64,000 bases of DNA from Centroberyx gerrardi (taxonomy: Eukaryota > Chordata > Actinopteri > Beryciformes > Berycidae): the NCBI RefSeq assembly GCF_048128805.1, contig NC_136005.1:18626260-18690259 (forward strand), read 5' to 3'. The position numbers were made by a program, and so were the translations under genes. A model generated the notes under the pieces. That model worked only from the letters and a program-made list of their open reading frames with translations, did not search any database and was not told the DNA's origin. Positions 44,350-57,304 of the stretch are shown here, one piece after another; position 1 is the first letter of the stretch, and every line of letters begins with the position of its first letter.

Positions 44350-45130
44350 TGAAAAAATTATATCCATTGATAAAAAAAACCACACATTTTTAAGTACTTG
44401 AGTGTATGGCAAGTTCATTTTAGAGGTCTTTGTCAAAGTTCACATCATCAACCAACATCTCATCTGTGATACCAAAGGGCAGCTGTCCCAGGAAGCAACA
44501 ACAGACTGTCATTTTTTTTTTTACACATATCTGGCTTGACCGAAAAAATGCAGGGGAATTAAATTATTGATCAGTAAATCTGAATAATATCAAGTAAAAG
44601 AAAATGTATTCAAGATGTCCCCTTTGATTTAAATATTTATACCAGTTTGGACAAAAGATAAGACTTTCAGTATCTAACTCTTTGCATGCAATTCTTTTAG
44701 ATAACAGCAGGTGGAAGCAAATGATCTTGTTACAGTACCAAGGTCTCCTTTGCAGACCTAGAAAAACATTTACAGTTTAGCAGGCCTATAAGCTAATGGC
44801 TTTAATTATGACATAGAGGCTGCTGGGAAACACAAAATAACAATGAAGCCTAATTAAGCCTTGACTTTTTAATTTATTGGAGCAATTAATATACATCTTC
44901 AAGGCAGACATCCAAACTTCTGTGCAAGAAAATACTGGGTGGTATTCATCCGTTAGCTAATAGTGTAAGACCCTTCATGTAACGTAACAGAAGTGTTTGC
45001 AAGGCAAGCAGAATTCTCCAACCTATTTTTCACGCGCGTTTAATAGAGCTGCAGTCTGTTTGTATCTTTAATATGCATGTCATATTAATGCAAATTAATC
45101 AGTGAGGCAGTTCCAAGGGGGGCGATGACT
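44350..45130. other. Intergenic, downstream of inpp5d
   Basis: AT-rich with no gene. It contains a homeodomain/POU-like block at about 45060-45115 (see findings). Confidence 0.5.
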
Positions 45131-45150
45131 GGCCAAAAACTACCGGAGCC

Positions 45151-45156
45151 TTTATT
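45151..45156 (-). terminator. inpp5d: Poly-A signal of inpp5d
   Basis: AATAAA on the minus strand about 325 nt after the inpp5d stop codon, giving a short 3'UTR. Confidence 0.65.
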
Positions 45157-45329
45157 CAATGTATTTTACACTTCTCAAAATGCAGGAAGCTGCTCAGCCG
45201 GTGCTGAACCCCACAGCAGGACCTCACTTCACAGAACGTCCCATCTTCGACGCTTGAGTCTCAGGATGCACTGAAGGAAAACAAGGTCAAAGAGTTTTCA
45301 ACATTAGGTAAAGATAACATGACTAATAT

Positions 45330-45330
<1 letters not shown>

Positions 45331-45405
<75 letters not shown>

Positions 45406-45414
45406 CCTACCTAC

Positions 45415-45464
<50 letters not shown>

Positions 45465-45470
45465 GTCTTT
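45331..45470. repeat. (CTAT)n microsatellite directly after the inpp5d stop
   Basis: About 33 tetranucleotide units with a CTAC patch near 45403-45415. Its edge is only about 10 nt beyond the inpp5d stop codon, so the predicted mRNA would carry (GATA)n at the start of its 3'UTR. Confidence 0.97.
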
Positions 45471-45478
45471 CTGTCCAT

Positions 45479-48400
45479 CTATACCAAGTTTGCCTTACTG
45501 TCTTTGGGCTGCGGCTGGCCGGGCCTCGCTGGTTGCCGGTTTTTGCTGGGGAGTTCGGAGCTGTCTCTGTAGTCTCGGGGTTTAGCTTGCTGGGGCTCCG
45601 GCAGGCCGGGCCGGGACTTGACAGGCAGAGGGGGCCGGTTGTTTGCCATGCCCCCTTCTGAGCGTGAGGGCACCACTGGTTTCTTGAACGTGGTAGGGTG
45701 CAGGGTGGGGGGGCCCGAAGGCTGAGGTTTGGTCTCGGAGCAGGTGAAGGATCGGTTGCGAGGGGTGGGCACAGGGGGGCGATCGGGATCCCCGTCCGCC
45801 GGTTTGGAGGATCCAAACATGGCATCTGGGGGTGCAAGGTGGTCCTTCTGCTGAGGTTCTTGCTCCTTGCCCCGAGTGTGTGATTTCCCCATTGCACCGT
45901 ACAGAGGATTGTCAAACATCTCTGATGGCTTTTCATCCTCACCGCTAGGAGACACAGAGTTAGGTAATAAAGATTCAGTTTCACACAGGCCTTTCTGTTG
46001 AATCATATTAGCTGATATCTTATGTAAGAGTTAAAAATGAAATGTTGTATCTTATCCAAAACAGACACTTACAAAAGACCTGGTGCTTTCCCCGTGGGAC
46101 TGCGTGTGGTCGCATCGTAACTCTTTTTGGGAGGGATGTTGCCCAGGTGCAAGTCCTTACTCACTTGCCCAGCCGTTCCTTTTGGTGGCATGCTGTAACT
46201 CCAGCCCTTATCTATTGCACTCCCAGTTTTGAAGATCACTCCCATGTAATTGGGGTTAGTAATATCAATTGCGTGGGGAAGGGCAAATCTGTCAACCAGA
46301 AAAAAAGAAATCAAACACTGAGGTCATGTGATATTGTGAAGTAACCACAAGATAAAAGAAATATCTTACTTGCTCAGGTTGTCACTTCTGCATTTTGAGG
46401 TGGCAGGATCATCCTTTTCAACTTTGATGAAATCTGAATAAACAGAATAGACAGAATAAAATAGCAATTGATACTAAAATAAAAGCATGAATTTATGAGA
46501 AAGAATAAACTGAAAATAGCATAATAGCTATGTTTTGCAAATTTTCAGGTCAGTATCCAAATGTTTTACAGTAGATTATAGCGTACTGTTTAGGACAGAA
46601 AGCGATCTAACAGATTTTCAGACTCACCATATAGCTTTTCTGTCTGCTTGCCCTCTGAGGTGCGTAGCTGGATGCCCCCTGTCAAGGTGCCTGTCCTCTC
46701 TCCATGGTGAGTCAGCGTGACGTGAAACTCGGTGTAGCAGTACTCAGCGGCCCGCAGCGCAACACAGCCCTCTCCTGCGGGAACAGCACAACAGCAAGAG
46801 AATATTTAAAGTCTCGCTCAGCTCACTGGGTCTGTATTACCGTATGGAGGTTTATTACCGTAAGACTCGTCGCAGTCTGTTGACTTGACACAGATGAGGA
46901 TGTGCTGATCCAAAAGGTACTCTGGGTCTGAGATGATGGGAATGAGCTTGAAGAGAGATAAAAGACAAAGACGATAAATACTGATTTTCATGCACCACAA
47001 CAATCAACTTGCATACTGAAAACTGCGTCCTCATTTTACCTCAACTTGAGCGCCAAACCGGACTTTTATTGACCCATCTGAGTGCTCCGTGTTCTCTCCC
47101 TCTGAAGTCTTCACAATTTCTGTGGACATTTAGAGTCATGCTTGTAGTTTTTCTATAACTGCCCATATTAAGGCCATTGTAATAGAATCCAACATGATAT
47201 AGTCAATCAAACAGAGTGCAACATACTCTCCAAGCAGCTGGAATGGTATTCAATGAAGAATTTTGTCTTCGATTTTGTCAATAAGGTGGCAACACAGTTC
47301 ATGAACTGTATCCCACCTTGAGACACATTGTTTGGATCTGGAAAAAAAACAAACAGAAATTATTACATCATACTGCAGATATTGGAGCAAAGACGTTTGT
47401 AGAACACATAAACTCATCTGCAGCGGGACATAGAGGGTGAAAGTACCGTTCTTGGAGACAAACTGCGAGGCCACTCCGACTTCAAATGTTGCGAAAACTG
47501 GTGAGTGGTCACTTGTCATGATGTCATTAGAGCACCCTGCAAGTCGAAAAGTTTGCCCAAATGATTGTGCTTCACCAAATGTCATCAAAACATGCAACAA
47601 CATTGTCCATTGAATGTTACCTACCATACGACTGGCAGACAACATGAACCAGAGGGTATGACTTCCGCAGGACGCGATCACACCAGGAGGGAAGATTGTA
47701 TTTTGTCTGCAGAGTAGAATTCATTGAAAAGTAAGAACCTTCAAGAAAAGCTTAAAAATCAGGCCCTACAGAGACAATTTCAGCAATGCCACCAAGCCTA
47801 GTAGTGCTGAAGTTGGTGCTATTCTAACTGCTAGATGGTCAGATGTTTAGTCTTCATTCAAACTATACAAATGCAAAAGTATCTCCCATAGGAAGCCTCG
47901 CTTTGGCCTTCCTACAGGGGAAAATGTTATTTTGTAATTTTAAAAAAAGTATGAATTCATGCCAAATATGAACAAATTCATTCAGGATGTAATGTCTGGA
48001 GCTGTTCCATAAAGAATGAATTGGGGACAAATGGTAAAAGTGAGTGTGTGAGCACCCAGGCAGAACATTTATTGGTTCAGAACCACAGAAAAAAGCTCAT
48101 TAAGATATAAAAAACTCAAAAAACATTCTGTGCGTTCACAAAATGAGACTCCCATTCATTGTTACTTCATAACAATAAGTATAAGCTCTGTTTCTGTAGC
48201 AGTTGTCAAAAACAGCGTTGCAAAGCATATAACTTTAAGTATCAGTAAAGCACCTAAAATCTTTTGGAAAGTTGAAGGAGACATGTCTGTTTTAACATTT
48301 TATTTGATCCCTCATTTATTTTTTAGTTTGCTGTTTGTGAATAGCACAATGTGTGAGAGGAAGAATGACTTGATCACTAAAGATACACGTGACTAACTAA

Positions 48401-51400
48401 TACTGTGCTAGAGTTAATTTCATTTTTGGTTGAAACGGGATCAAACATGCTTGCTGGTCTGGATCAGCTCCAGATAGTTCATTTCTTGAGGCTCTCCACA
48501 GCACAAAGCTAGGAAACTTGTTGAAATTACCCCGGTGCCTGTAGATGAGTTATATTATGAATTTGCCATGAGCCACAACATACCTTCACACTGATGTTCT
48601 GACCTAGATGGCTTAAAGCAAAAGCATGTTCTGGGTCACTGGAGATTCGTGTTCAAAGCGAACATGGCCTCCGATTCAGTGAATACTTAAGTTGTGGACG
48701 TCTTTACTGTTTCTGCACTGTGGGGCGTGACTATGGCCAGAGAGGGAGAAGACATCTGACAAAACACAAGCCTACCCCTGTGGCTTTGGCCTTTGTGTAG
48801 GCATACTTCTCTCGTGTGTCTCTTTCAAAACGATACGTGGGTGCAAAAGTGATATCCTCTTCATCTACAGTCAAAGGAAATAAACAAGACAAGCATTTTT
48901 CAACATTTTGATGTATGCTGACAACTGATGAATGCAACAGAGAATGTAGGGCACAGAGTAAATGTCAGTCACACAAAGGGAAGCACACCTATGCCTAAAT
49001 GGTGGATATGCGGAAGGATTATCTGTGTGTGTTCATGGCTCACCGAAATGCAAGAAGACCTTTCCCTCGTCCCTCTCCATGTTGAGCTGGTCTTTACTGA
49101 GGAGTTCCTGGTACTGCTGCTGTTTGATCTTTGTCACAATGTGCTCAGCTTCCTGTAAGGAGAAACAATGCAAAGTAGTGACTCTTCCTGCCTCACAATG
49201 TTAGCAGTTGCTGTATTTAACTGCTGACAAGCAGCACGCTCTTTTATGCACCAGTGGTCCATATTCTTTGTATTGTTTTGCATGATCTCTAATTTCTGAG
49301 TAATGCACTGAACTCAGTGTAGAGACATCTGTCCCATAAGGCAACATTTTAATAGAAATCTGGTTAATACACATAAAACAACAGCTGCATGAATACTGAT
49401 TTATACCTTGTGTCATCTATCATGCAGTGTCTAATATCTGTGTCATTTGTAACAGTAATAAAACTGCCAAGTCAGTTGGCAAGAATTTCAAAATAAAGGT
49501 TAGGATTGTATGACATAGGTATTACATAAACACCATATAAAAGCTGACACAAGGTATAATCTTTATTCATAAATATGCATGTTGTTATTAAGAAGCTTCA
49601 TTTAAATGTTTTATCTGTGTTATTAACTGGGTTCCAAGTATGGCGTTACATCATATTGTCTGTTTTCTTCTTTGCTGTCATTCGTTTATATTTTCTGTGA
49701 TCTGTCTATATTGTTGACAACTTACCGTTGAAGCAAATTCAATCCGATAGTTCAAATCACCAAGCCAGAAGAGGTGGGTGAATTGATGCGTAATGTCAAA
49801 AGGATTCAGTTTCTTGTCGCCCAGATTCAGGAATCGCAGAATGTTGACATAGTTCTGATTGCGTCTGCAGAGAGAGACGAGAGAAGTTATTGTTCACACA
49901 GATGATAAAATGTGGTTTCAGGAATAATGCTGCTTTCTGTTTTTATTGCTACTTTGGAACACATTTGATTTGGGCTTATTACACTTTGGGTTCTACTCCA
50001 TATATTTAATAATGTCACTTCAAACTTTGTTGTTGTTGTTAAAAATATAATCTACTGCTCACCTGAGCTTCTTCTCGCTCCCTGAGGTCAGGTGACTGTT
50101 GACAAAGCCAAAGGATGTACGATTGAACATGAAGGACACTCCCACTGCTCCCTTGTTTCCTACAAAACAACCAGAGCGGTGAGTTCTGATGGGTATTTAT
50201 TCATCTATTCTTTCATGTCACTGAAATGGCACGGGGAGAAGTGGAATAACTTACCCAGTGTATTGGCGATCCCGGTCTTAACACTGTCTGAGAAAATGTG
50301 GGAGATTCTGTTTTCGTGCTCTGGCTTTGCTAGCACCACAATCCGGATGTTCCAGAGAGTGTGGATCGCCACCTGAATGTCAGAAGATGTATATTACGCA
50401 TCATGGCACTGGACCCGCTTTCAGTTGTATTTTGGCGTTTCTGACACAGTCACTCACTGCTTTGAAGCTGATATTTGTGATGTTCCTCAAGACATTTTTC
50501 AGCATGTCCCCCCACTCCTTCTCTCCCAACGCATCCTCTTGAGTCCCAATTACATAAATATCATGCGGGATATGGTCAGCGGTGTCGTCACGCGTCTTCC
50601 CTTGGCCCTTACACTGAAACCAGGACTTGATGTTGTGGGGAGGACTGGCATTCCCTGTGGGTTTACGAAGCGATTCTCAACTTTGGAATGAACTCTGATA
50701 CTGAAGTATTATGTTGATTTGTCATCTATGAGTACAAAACAAAGTCAAACATCTAGGTTTAATATGTAAAAATTGTTACCCATGTTCCAGGTGCCGACAA
50801 ACACTGTGATCATGTCTGGCTCAGGTTTGCCAGAGTGTTTGTTCTTCATTTGTTGAAGAAGCTGGCAAAATCCCTCTCTCTTCTGGTGAAGCACAAAAGA
50901 GTAAAAAAATATATAAACATTAACAACAAACCAATCACACGTTAAATTGTGTTACTAATAAGCATGTGTAATTGAGCTAGTAATAGCATCTCAATGAAAA
51001 TGTATTTTACAACAATGGTTTTTGTAGAGAGTAATTTTAGTCATTACACATAGGGACTATTCTTCTCTTGGACTTCAATCATTTTGCCTATGACATTGTT
51101 CTCATAATTAGTCCTTTCAAAGACCATTCTTCTTAAATTACATGCTTAATGTGACTAGAGCCTTAAACCAAATCGGGAGCAGGCTCACTGGCAGATGTCT
51201 GTTAGACAAAACAATGTACACTTTCCATTAAAATGATTACCTTTGTGTCATCAAAGACAAACTCTTTACGCAGAACCTTCTCTTTCTCTGTCTCCACCAC
51301 GATGACAAGTTTGACATGCATCTTCTGGGATTTCACCAACTGCAGGACTGGATAATTACAGCACACTCACTAAAAAATTGCAATGTTGCATGTGTACACA

Positions 51401-52058
51401 CAGCAATAGTTAAAAAAAACACAATGAATTTAGGTTATAGCACAATACGATCCCTTACTTTTATTGTGCACAAAGTATTTGTCTTCAGGCCCGTCTTTAG
51501 ACTTCTTGAAGTAGACTTTCCCACTTTCAACATCCACTTTGAGGAACGACTTTGTGGAAATACCAAGAGATTCTGTCTTGACCTGCAACCATAAAAGAGG
51601 AAACTGACCCTTGTCAAATGTACAACAAACTGCTAGACATTGTAATATTTTAATTTCATTTTCTGCAGTGTACTGCATTATTGAATTTAGACACTAAGCA
51701 CCTCAAACGTAACAGGCGGTATGAGAGATCTTCTGTGGCCTCCGTCGTATCCAACAGACTCAAACACAGCAGTTTTAGCCTGAAAAAATAATACATGTTT
51801 TTTTTCAATAGTTTTCATAGGCCTACAGCTTCAGACTAACTTGTTAAATCAATGATTAATTAGAAACTGTCAGTGAATGATGTCAAGTGAAAATGAGTTA
51901 TGATTATCCCATATGGTACATTACCTTTTCTTCTACTGAGTAGAGCAGTTTCGTTAGTTGCTCAAGCCTAAATGATATAGACTGTCCTGAATCAGCAGAA
52001 ATCTAAAAAGGGAGGAAAAAACCCATGGTGAAAAGTTTTTTTTTCTGTATGTGTATAT

Positions 52059-52094
<36 letters not shown>

Positions 52095-55000
52095 CTACAG
52101 TCTTTGTGGTGAGAATATGTATTTTGCTCAGTTGTGGATGAACAAAAATTGGGGGTAATCAGTGTCGTTATTTTCTCAAATATTCTTAGAAGTCAAAGTC
52201 TTAAATATTCCAAAAGGATTAATGATGCTGTTGATCTAAGAACGGATCAAAAGGGCCACCTACTTGACTCCTATATCGTCCGATCCCTGGGGAGAGCTGC
52301 TGGTCCAACAATTTCTGAAAGGCCTCCAGAGTTGGCAGGGTGCGGGAAATTTCACTGCCCCACAAAAAGATGAGAGCATGGTTAAAGCGGGCTTTGGATA
52401 AATATCAGTGTAAATGCTGAATGATGTTGTGGAGATACTGGTAGTAACTGTACCTGTTCAGATTCTTGCAGATTGTCATTGTCAGCTTCTTCAGAGAGGG
52501 GAGGTTGGGATTACCGTTCTGCACTTGGTCAGCGTCCAAAGTTATTGAGGTCCTGAAGTATTCCTGGATGGCCTTTTGGTGCTCCTCTGGTACTCTGGAT
52601 TACACACCACAGGATCACTTTGAGTATTGTTATCGCATACTTTATACAACGGGTAGTGTCAGCCATGTAATCTGATAGGTTAAAGATATGTTCCAGCCAT
52701 ACTCATGATTCCCATAAAGCACTTCTTATGTTAGTACACTATTTTAAAGAAACTTTTCCAGACAGTACACATGCAGTGGTAACTGTATAAAAGCCGTAAT
52801 ACCCTTGAAGATGTTCTTTAGTGTGATTATGGGTACTTCAGTGCTGCTTTGTACTGCATTATGCATAATGCATAGTCAAAACCTTTGTATGATGACTCAC
52901 TATAGACTGGCTGTAGGTAGTTCTTACTGGGTGCGCTGCATAAATGCAATTCTTAGTTGTATGTAAATGTGATCATACCCTGACATGTCCACATTTTGCA
53001 GTCTCTGCAGATAGGTCTCTGATAAGGACATGCAGGCCTGTTCAGAGCTCTTTGAGTCGCCGTCTTTTCCGTCACTGGCTGTGAAGTTCCTGGGTGGCAG
53101 TTGTGGCGGATGGTTGTTGGGTTCTGCAGAGAAAAGATACACCAGGTTTCAGCACACAACAGTCATTTCAGCTCATAATCTGATCACGATTCTCTCATCA
53201 ATATCTACGACATCTTCTGCTTTATAGTGTAGCCGCTGTACAGATAACGTTGAGGTGTTTGACCTGGCTCGTCCTCTACCTCCTCCTCCTTCTGGACCGG
53301 GAACTGCAGGTGTGTGACAAGACCCATATTGGGACTGTAGTACGCATCCACCAGCTCAGACAACACAGAGAAGAACCTGATCGGGACTCCCTCGGATGCC
53401 TGTAGAACAGAACACAGCAGACAAATAACTCTCTGTCTCTCTGTTGAAGCTAAAACAGCAGATGTCATTAGAGCTGGAATGTCATGTGGTTCTGGAAGAG
53501 TTTTCTCTCATGTCAACCAACCAGACAGCATACTTTTACCGGTGATAATTGCCCAATGGTATGAAGTAGGGCAAATGTCTTCAACTGGGTAGGAAAATGT
53601 TGCATTGTGTGACTGTATTTGTCATTGATTATGAAAGTTTCCCAGTCTCTATAGAGAAATAATATTTTACCATCAAGTACTGATGTTTCCTTCACAACTA
53701 CTACTAATACCCATTAGCCTAGCTAGCTCCCGACCATTCACACGATCAGAAGAGACTTGTGCTCTACTACGCAGCTCGTACACAGCGCCTGATTTGAAGT
53801 CCAAAGATGCTGAAAAAAATATTAGCAGAGGTGAAAATTGTTACAAATCTTAACATGTAGAGCAGTGTAGCTAGCTAGGCTTGTCAAGTCAAGCCAAAAA
53901 TAATTTCAACTGCAGCCCGGCACAACACATTGCACCATTGTCACTGTCGGTTGCACTGTCCGCGGCTTTTTAGGGCAGACTAGGGCAGCGCTCATGTTAT
54001 GTGAGGATGTCAGAAAGTTGAGAAAAAAACTGTAAATCTCACCTCCTGCCAGGGACTTATCTACCTGTCCTAAGAATTCTCCTGTTTTGGCCCACTTTGC
54101 ACCTGTCTCTCTATCATTCCTAGAGGAGACTGTTTCTTATATGAAACCCTCCACTTGTCCACATAGACATTGTTTTCACAAAATTTTGAAAACAGGTTTT
54201 TGACATGGTCCTTTTATTCTGTCTATTTTCAATAGCTCACTGACCACTGGCACCTTTCCATCAGGTTTTAAACATGCAGTAGTCCAATCCCTCCGAAAGA
54301 AACCCAGCTCAGATCCTACGTTCCTTAATAACTACAGGCCTATTGTAAAACCACCATTTCTAGCAAACATTTTAGAGAAAGTTCTTTCAACTCAGCTGAT
54401 GTCTTTTTTGAACCACAACATTTCTGAGAAATTTCAATCTGGATTTAGTGCACTTTTGCTACTTTAATTGACCGTCTGAGGCACCAGGTTGGTGTTACAG
54501 ATACAGAACAGATCTGGTTCAGCTCCTACTTCTCCAACAGAACTTTCTCTGTCACCATAGATAACTTATCATCTTCAGCACATTTTACCTTCAGGGTTCC
54601 ACAGGGTTCAATTTTAGCCCTATCTTATTTTCCCTGTGCATGCTCCCACTTTGACACACTAACTGTAAACAGAATGTCTCTTTTCACTTCTACGTTGATG
54701 ATACTATATTACTATACTATATTGTCCCTTCATTCCTAGCAACCCAAACTACATTGACACCCTCCATAAGTGCCTTGTACTCGTGGAGGATAACTTAATC
54801 CAAAGCATACCAGGTATCCTATCTTCAAATGTGAAGTCAGTGGGCAGAGATTTGAGGGTGTTTTTGATAGCAGTCTAAGCTTTGATGAGCAGGTAAATGT
54901 AGTTCTGTTTCTATCAGTGGAGAGATTCTATCCAAAATCCAAAATCAACCATTCTTATCATCATGCCTTTTACCTTCTCACGGCTAAATTACTGCAATCC

Positions 55001-57025
55001 TTTGACTCCCGCCTCAGTCAAAAGTTCCTCTCACGCCCCCAGCTCATACAGAATGCAGCCGCTAGCAGGTTTTTAACAGGTGTCAAACATAGAGACCACA
55101 TGATTACTCCAGTCCTTGCCTCCGTATACTGAGAGAGATTTTACGAAATGTAGCTAAGTCTGGCAGTACAGTGCAATGAGCCAGCTTTTCCAGGCAAAGC
55201 TCCTCTGGCCATTCCTCAGTCTAGACTGAGTTGAGTGACCTGGTTTTATTATTTGAAACTATTGTCTTTTTTATTACCTTTTATTATTTTAAAGAACTAC
55301 TGTCTCACACTCAACATGTGAATTGAAGCACGTTTTGCATGAGTTTGTATGTATGATCTATGTACTTGCGTGCATGTGCATTGTGATGTTGTTGACAAAT
55401 GTGTTGTGTGATGCAGTGGCTTGGAGCCCAAGACAAGTTTCCCTGCGGGTAAATAAAGTATATCTTATCTTATCTTATCTTAGACTGAAAACAATAGGTG
55501 ATCGGGCATTTACCAACAGAGCCCCTACACTGTGAAACAAATATTTTATTCGATTATAAACATTGTCCATTTACCATAGACTTGGAGTGGCCCAGCCACC
55601 ACCAGGCACGCTTAGCATGAGTCTTAAGGAGGCAACTGTGAAATGAAAGTTGTTGCCATCTGGATGCTTGCATGAGATACTTACTGTTAGTCCACCCTCA
55701 TAGACTGAGTGGAGGAAGTGTTACACATTCACAGACTGAAAGTAACCCAGTTAATATTTAGTTAAGCTTACAGGTTTTGTTTGCAGTAAAATATCATGCA
55801 GTTGCCAACTACAGCAGTTAACCTGCTAGTAGTATACACAAAGGAGCAAAAGTCATCCAAATGGTGAGAAAACATTGAGAGACACAAGGGATACTTTGAA
55901 TGCAAACTTGAAATGGTACAGTTCACATACATTTGTTATGTTGCCTCAACTCTGTTTTGATGTAATTACAAATTGTGATTTATTCAAGAAAAATGTTGCT
56001 ACCAGCAACCACCATGAAGTGTTATATATATATCAGTCTTAAATTGGTTTATATCCTTACAGGTGCCACAGCATTTAAGATGTCTGCAGCCCTTATTTTT
56101 GAGAAGATTATAATCAAAAGCAGAGGTAGTGTGGCGCATGAGAAATAGCCCTTTAGTCTCAACTATCAATAGTTGACAGTGATGATTAAATTAACAGTTT
56201 TTTAAAGTTGGAACACAAGCATTAGGCCTACAGTATATGGTGCCATCTGCCATATTGTTTGACCCACCTGGACAGAGAGCTTCTTCTCCTCATTTGGCAG
56301 GATTCTGTATGTGTACACACAGTTCTGGTATCTGTTGTTAAAAATAATAAAATGTAAATTTCTGTCATTGGAATATAACGTAAAGTAAAGGAACATCCTG
56401 GCTGGTGTATTCAATGGCCTCAGTGTCTTCTACTTAGTATGCAGTTTGAATATCGGTTTGTTTGGGTGACACTTTAAATGAAAACTGACTGATGCAAAAA
56501 CATATGAGTTGCAGAGGGCAAAGGCTGTTGCTTTGCAGGAGCACAGTATGCAAATAAAGGGGAACTAGCCTAGCATTGCAATGTGATGTGCAAACAAAGT
56601 ATGATATACTAAACAAAACATGTCATGCTGCGACATTTTAGAAATGTTCTGTTAGGTCTATCCAAATTATGAAAGACTTAGCTTACACCTAATGCTAAAC
56701 ACACACAATAATGTCCAATTGCAGTTTTTTTTCCATTAGTTCAGTTCATACCTAATTCACATTGCATTTTGTCATGGTTCCTTGAACAAGGAACAAGAAT
56801 GAGAATCATCCATCATCATTAAAATGTATCATGGTGAACTATCAGCTACATGTGCGGTAGATAGAAACAAGTAATGTTTACTTACAAAACACAGAGGGCA
56901 TACGCGCCTTGTATTGACTCACTGCCCCGGAGAAGGAAGCTTCCATCCCTCGCTGCTTTGGAGAGGAGATCCTCCGCTTTGGATCGAGTTATATTGCCAT
57001 GGTACCAAGGTTGATAACTTGGCAT
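45479..57025 (-). CDS. inpp5d: SH2-containing inositol polyphosphate 5-phosphatase 1 (SHIP1)
   Basis: Coding exons (minus strand, high to low): 57025-56886, 56331-56268, 53399-53264, 53123-52979, 52594-52454, 52354-52264, 52002-51925, 51779-51702, 51582-51459, 51347-51241, 50882-50780, 50654-50458, 50372-50255, 50159-50063, 49864-49726, 49152-49044, 48864-48776, 47706-47625, 47536-47447, 47337-47227, 47119-47040, 46946-46859, 46774-46628, 46433-46370, 46288-46073, 45944-45479. All borders are GT-AG and phases agree. Total 3,300 nt, 1,099 aa (human about 1,189). The enzyme converts PI(3,4,5)P3 to PI(3,4)P2 at the plasma membrane of blood cells. SH2 domain about 8-105 with FLLR (30-33). Phosphatase about 395-695: TWNMGN (399), WLGDLNYR (573), PSWCDR (658), SDHSP (688). 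A C2-like region follows. NPNY (884-887) and NPLY (957-960) are the paired NPxY docking sites, and the tail is proline-rich. NPxY pairing and the RNRSFTCS and RPPLPVKS tail motifs favour SHIP1 over SHIP2. A dead LINE sits in intron 2. Confidence 0.97.
52064..52092. repeat. (GA)n microsatellite in inpp5d intron
   Basis: About 14 GA units between the sixth and seventh coding exons. Confidence 0.95.
52786..52850. repeat. Second copy of the unnamed 37.7-kb repeat
   Basis: TATAAAAGCCGTAATACCC, then GATGTTCTTTAGTGTGATTA and TGGGTACTT, match the minus strand of 37725-37797 with few differences. Only one arm of the inverted repeat is kept. It lies in an inpp5d intron (fourth to fifth coding exon). 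Confidence 0.7.
54080..55486 (+). pseudogene. 5'-truncated Rex/L2-like LINE, dead reverse transcriptase
   Basis: The plus strand shows eroded non-LTR reverse-transcriptase blocks in order: [19 protein letters not shown] (about 54240-54295), NNYRPI (54330), a block like 'LEKVL..QL..FL', FQSGF (54437), FRVPQGSIL (about 54590-54620) and [11 protein letters not shown] (about 55045-55075). Stops and deletions separate them. The 3' end TGCGGGTAAATAAAGTATAT runs into (CTTAT)n at 55463-55486, a typical tail. It is inserted antisense in inpp5d intron 2. Confidence 0.85.
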
Positions 57026-57300
57026 CCTGTTTCTCACTCAAAACACCGAGGTCAAGAGTTTTGCATCTGCTCTCAAAGTGTAAAACAACAAAGCAAAGTA
57101 GTCTCAGTGTTTCTTTCTGGCTGTTTTCATCTTTCACTGTGTGTGCATTTATGTCCCTTCTCTCTCTTGTTCATCCTCTGTCTCTTCCTGTTAGCAGGGC
57201 GAAAGCTGTAAAAGGAAGCTGCTACTAACACAACTCTGAACTTCCTCATTTGAGAAGTTTGAGAGGACGGCCACAGAGCTACCACTCTGTAACACTACAG
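57026..57300 (-). promoter_or_regulatory. inpp5d: inpp5d 5' region with ETS/PU.1-like site
   Basis: Upstream of the SHIP1 start codon the minus strand carries GAGGAAGT at 57247-57240, the PU.1 (SPI1) core, and further AGGAAG elements near 57213-57218 and 57182-57189. There is no clear TATA box, in keeping with myeloid/lymphoid PU.1-driven promoters. The transcription start and any upstream non-coding exon are not visible. Confidence 0.45.
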
Positions 57301-57304
57301 ATCA

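Noticed and set aside
45451-45984. 177-residue frame overlapping the last inpp5d exon
   Set aside because: An alternative frame of the proline-rich SHIP1 tail; the frame giving NPLY and RPPLPVKS is the real one.
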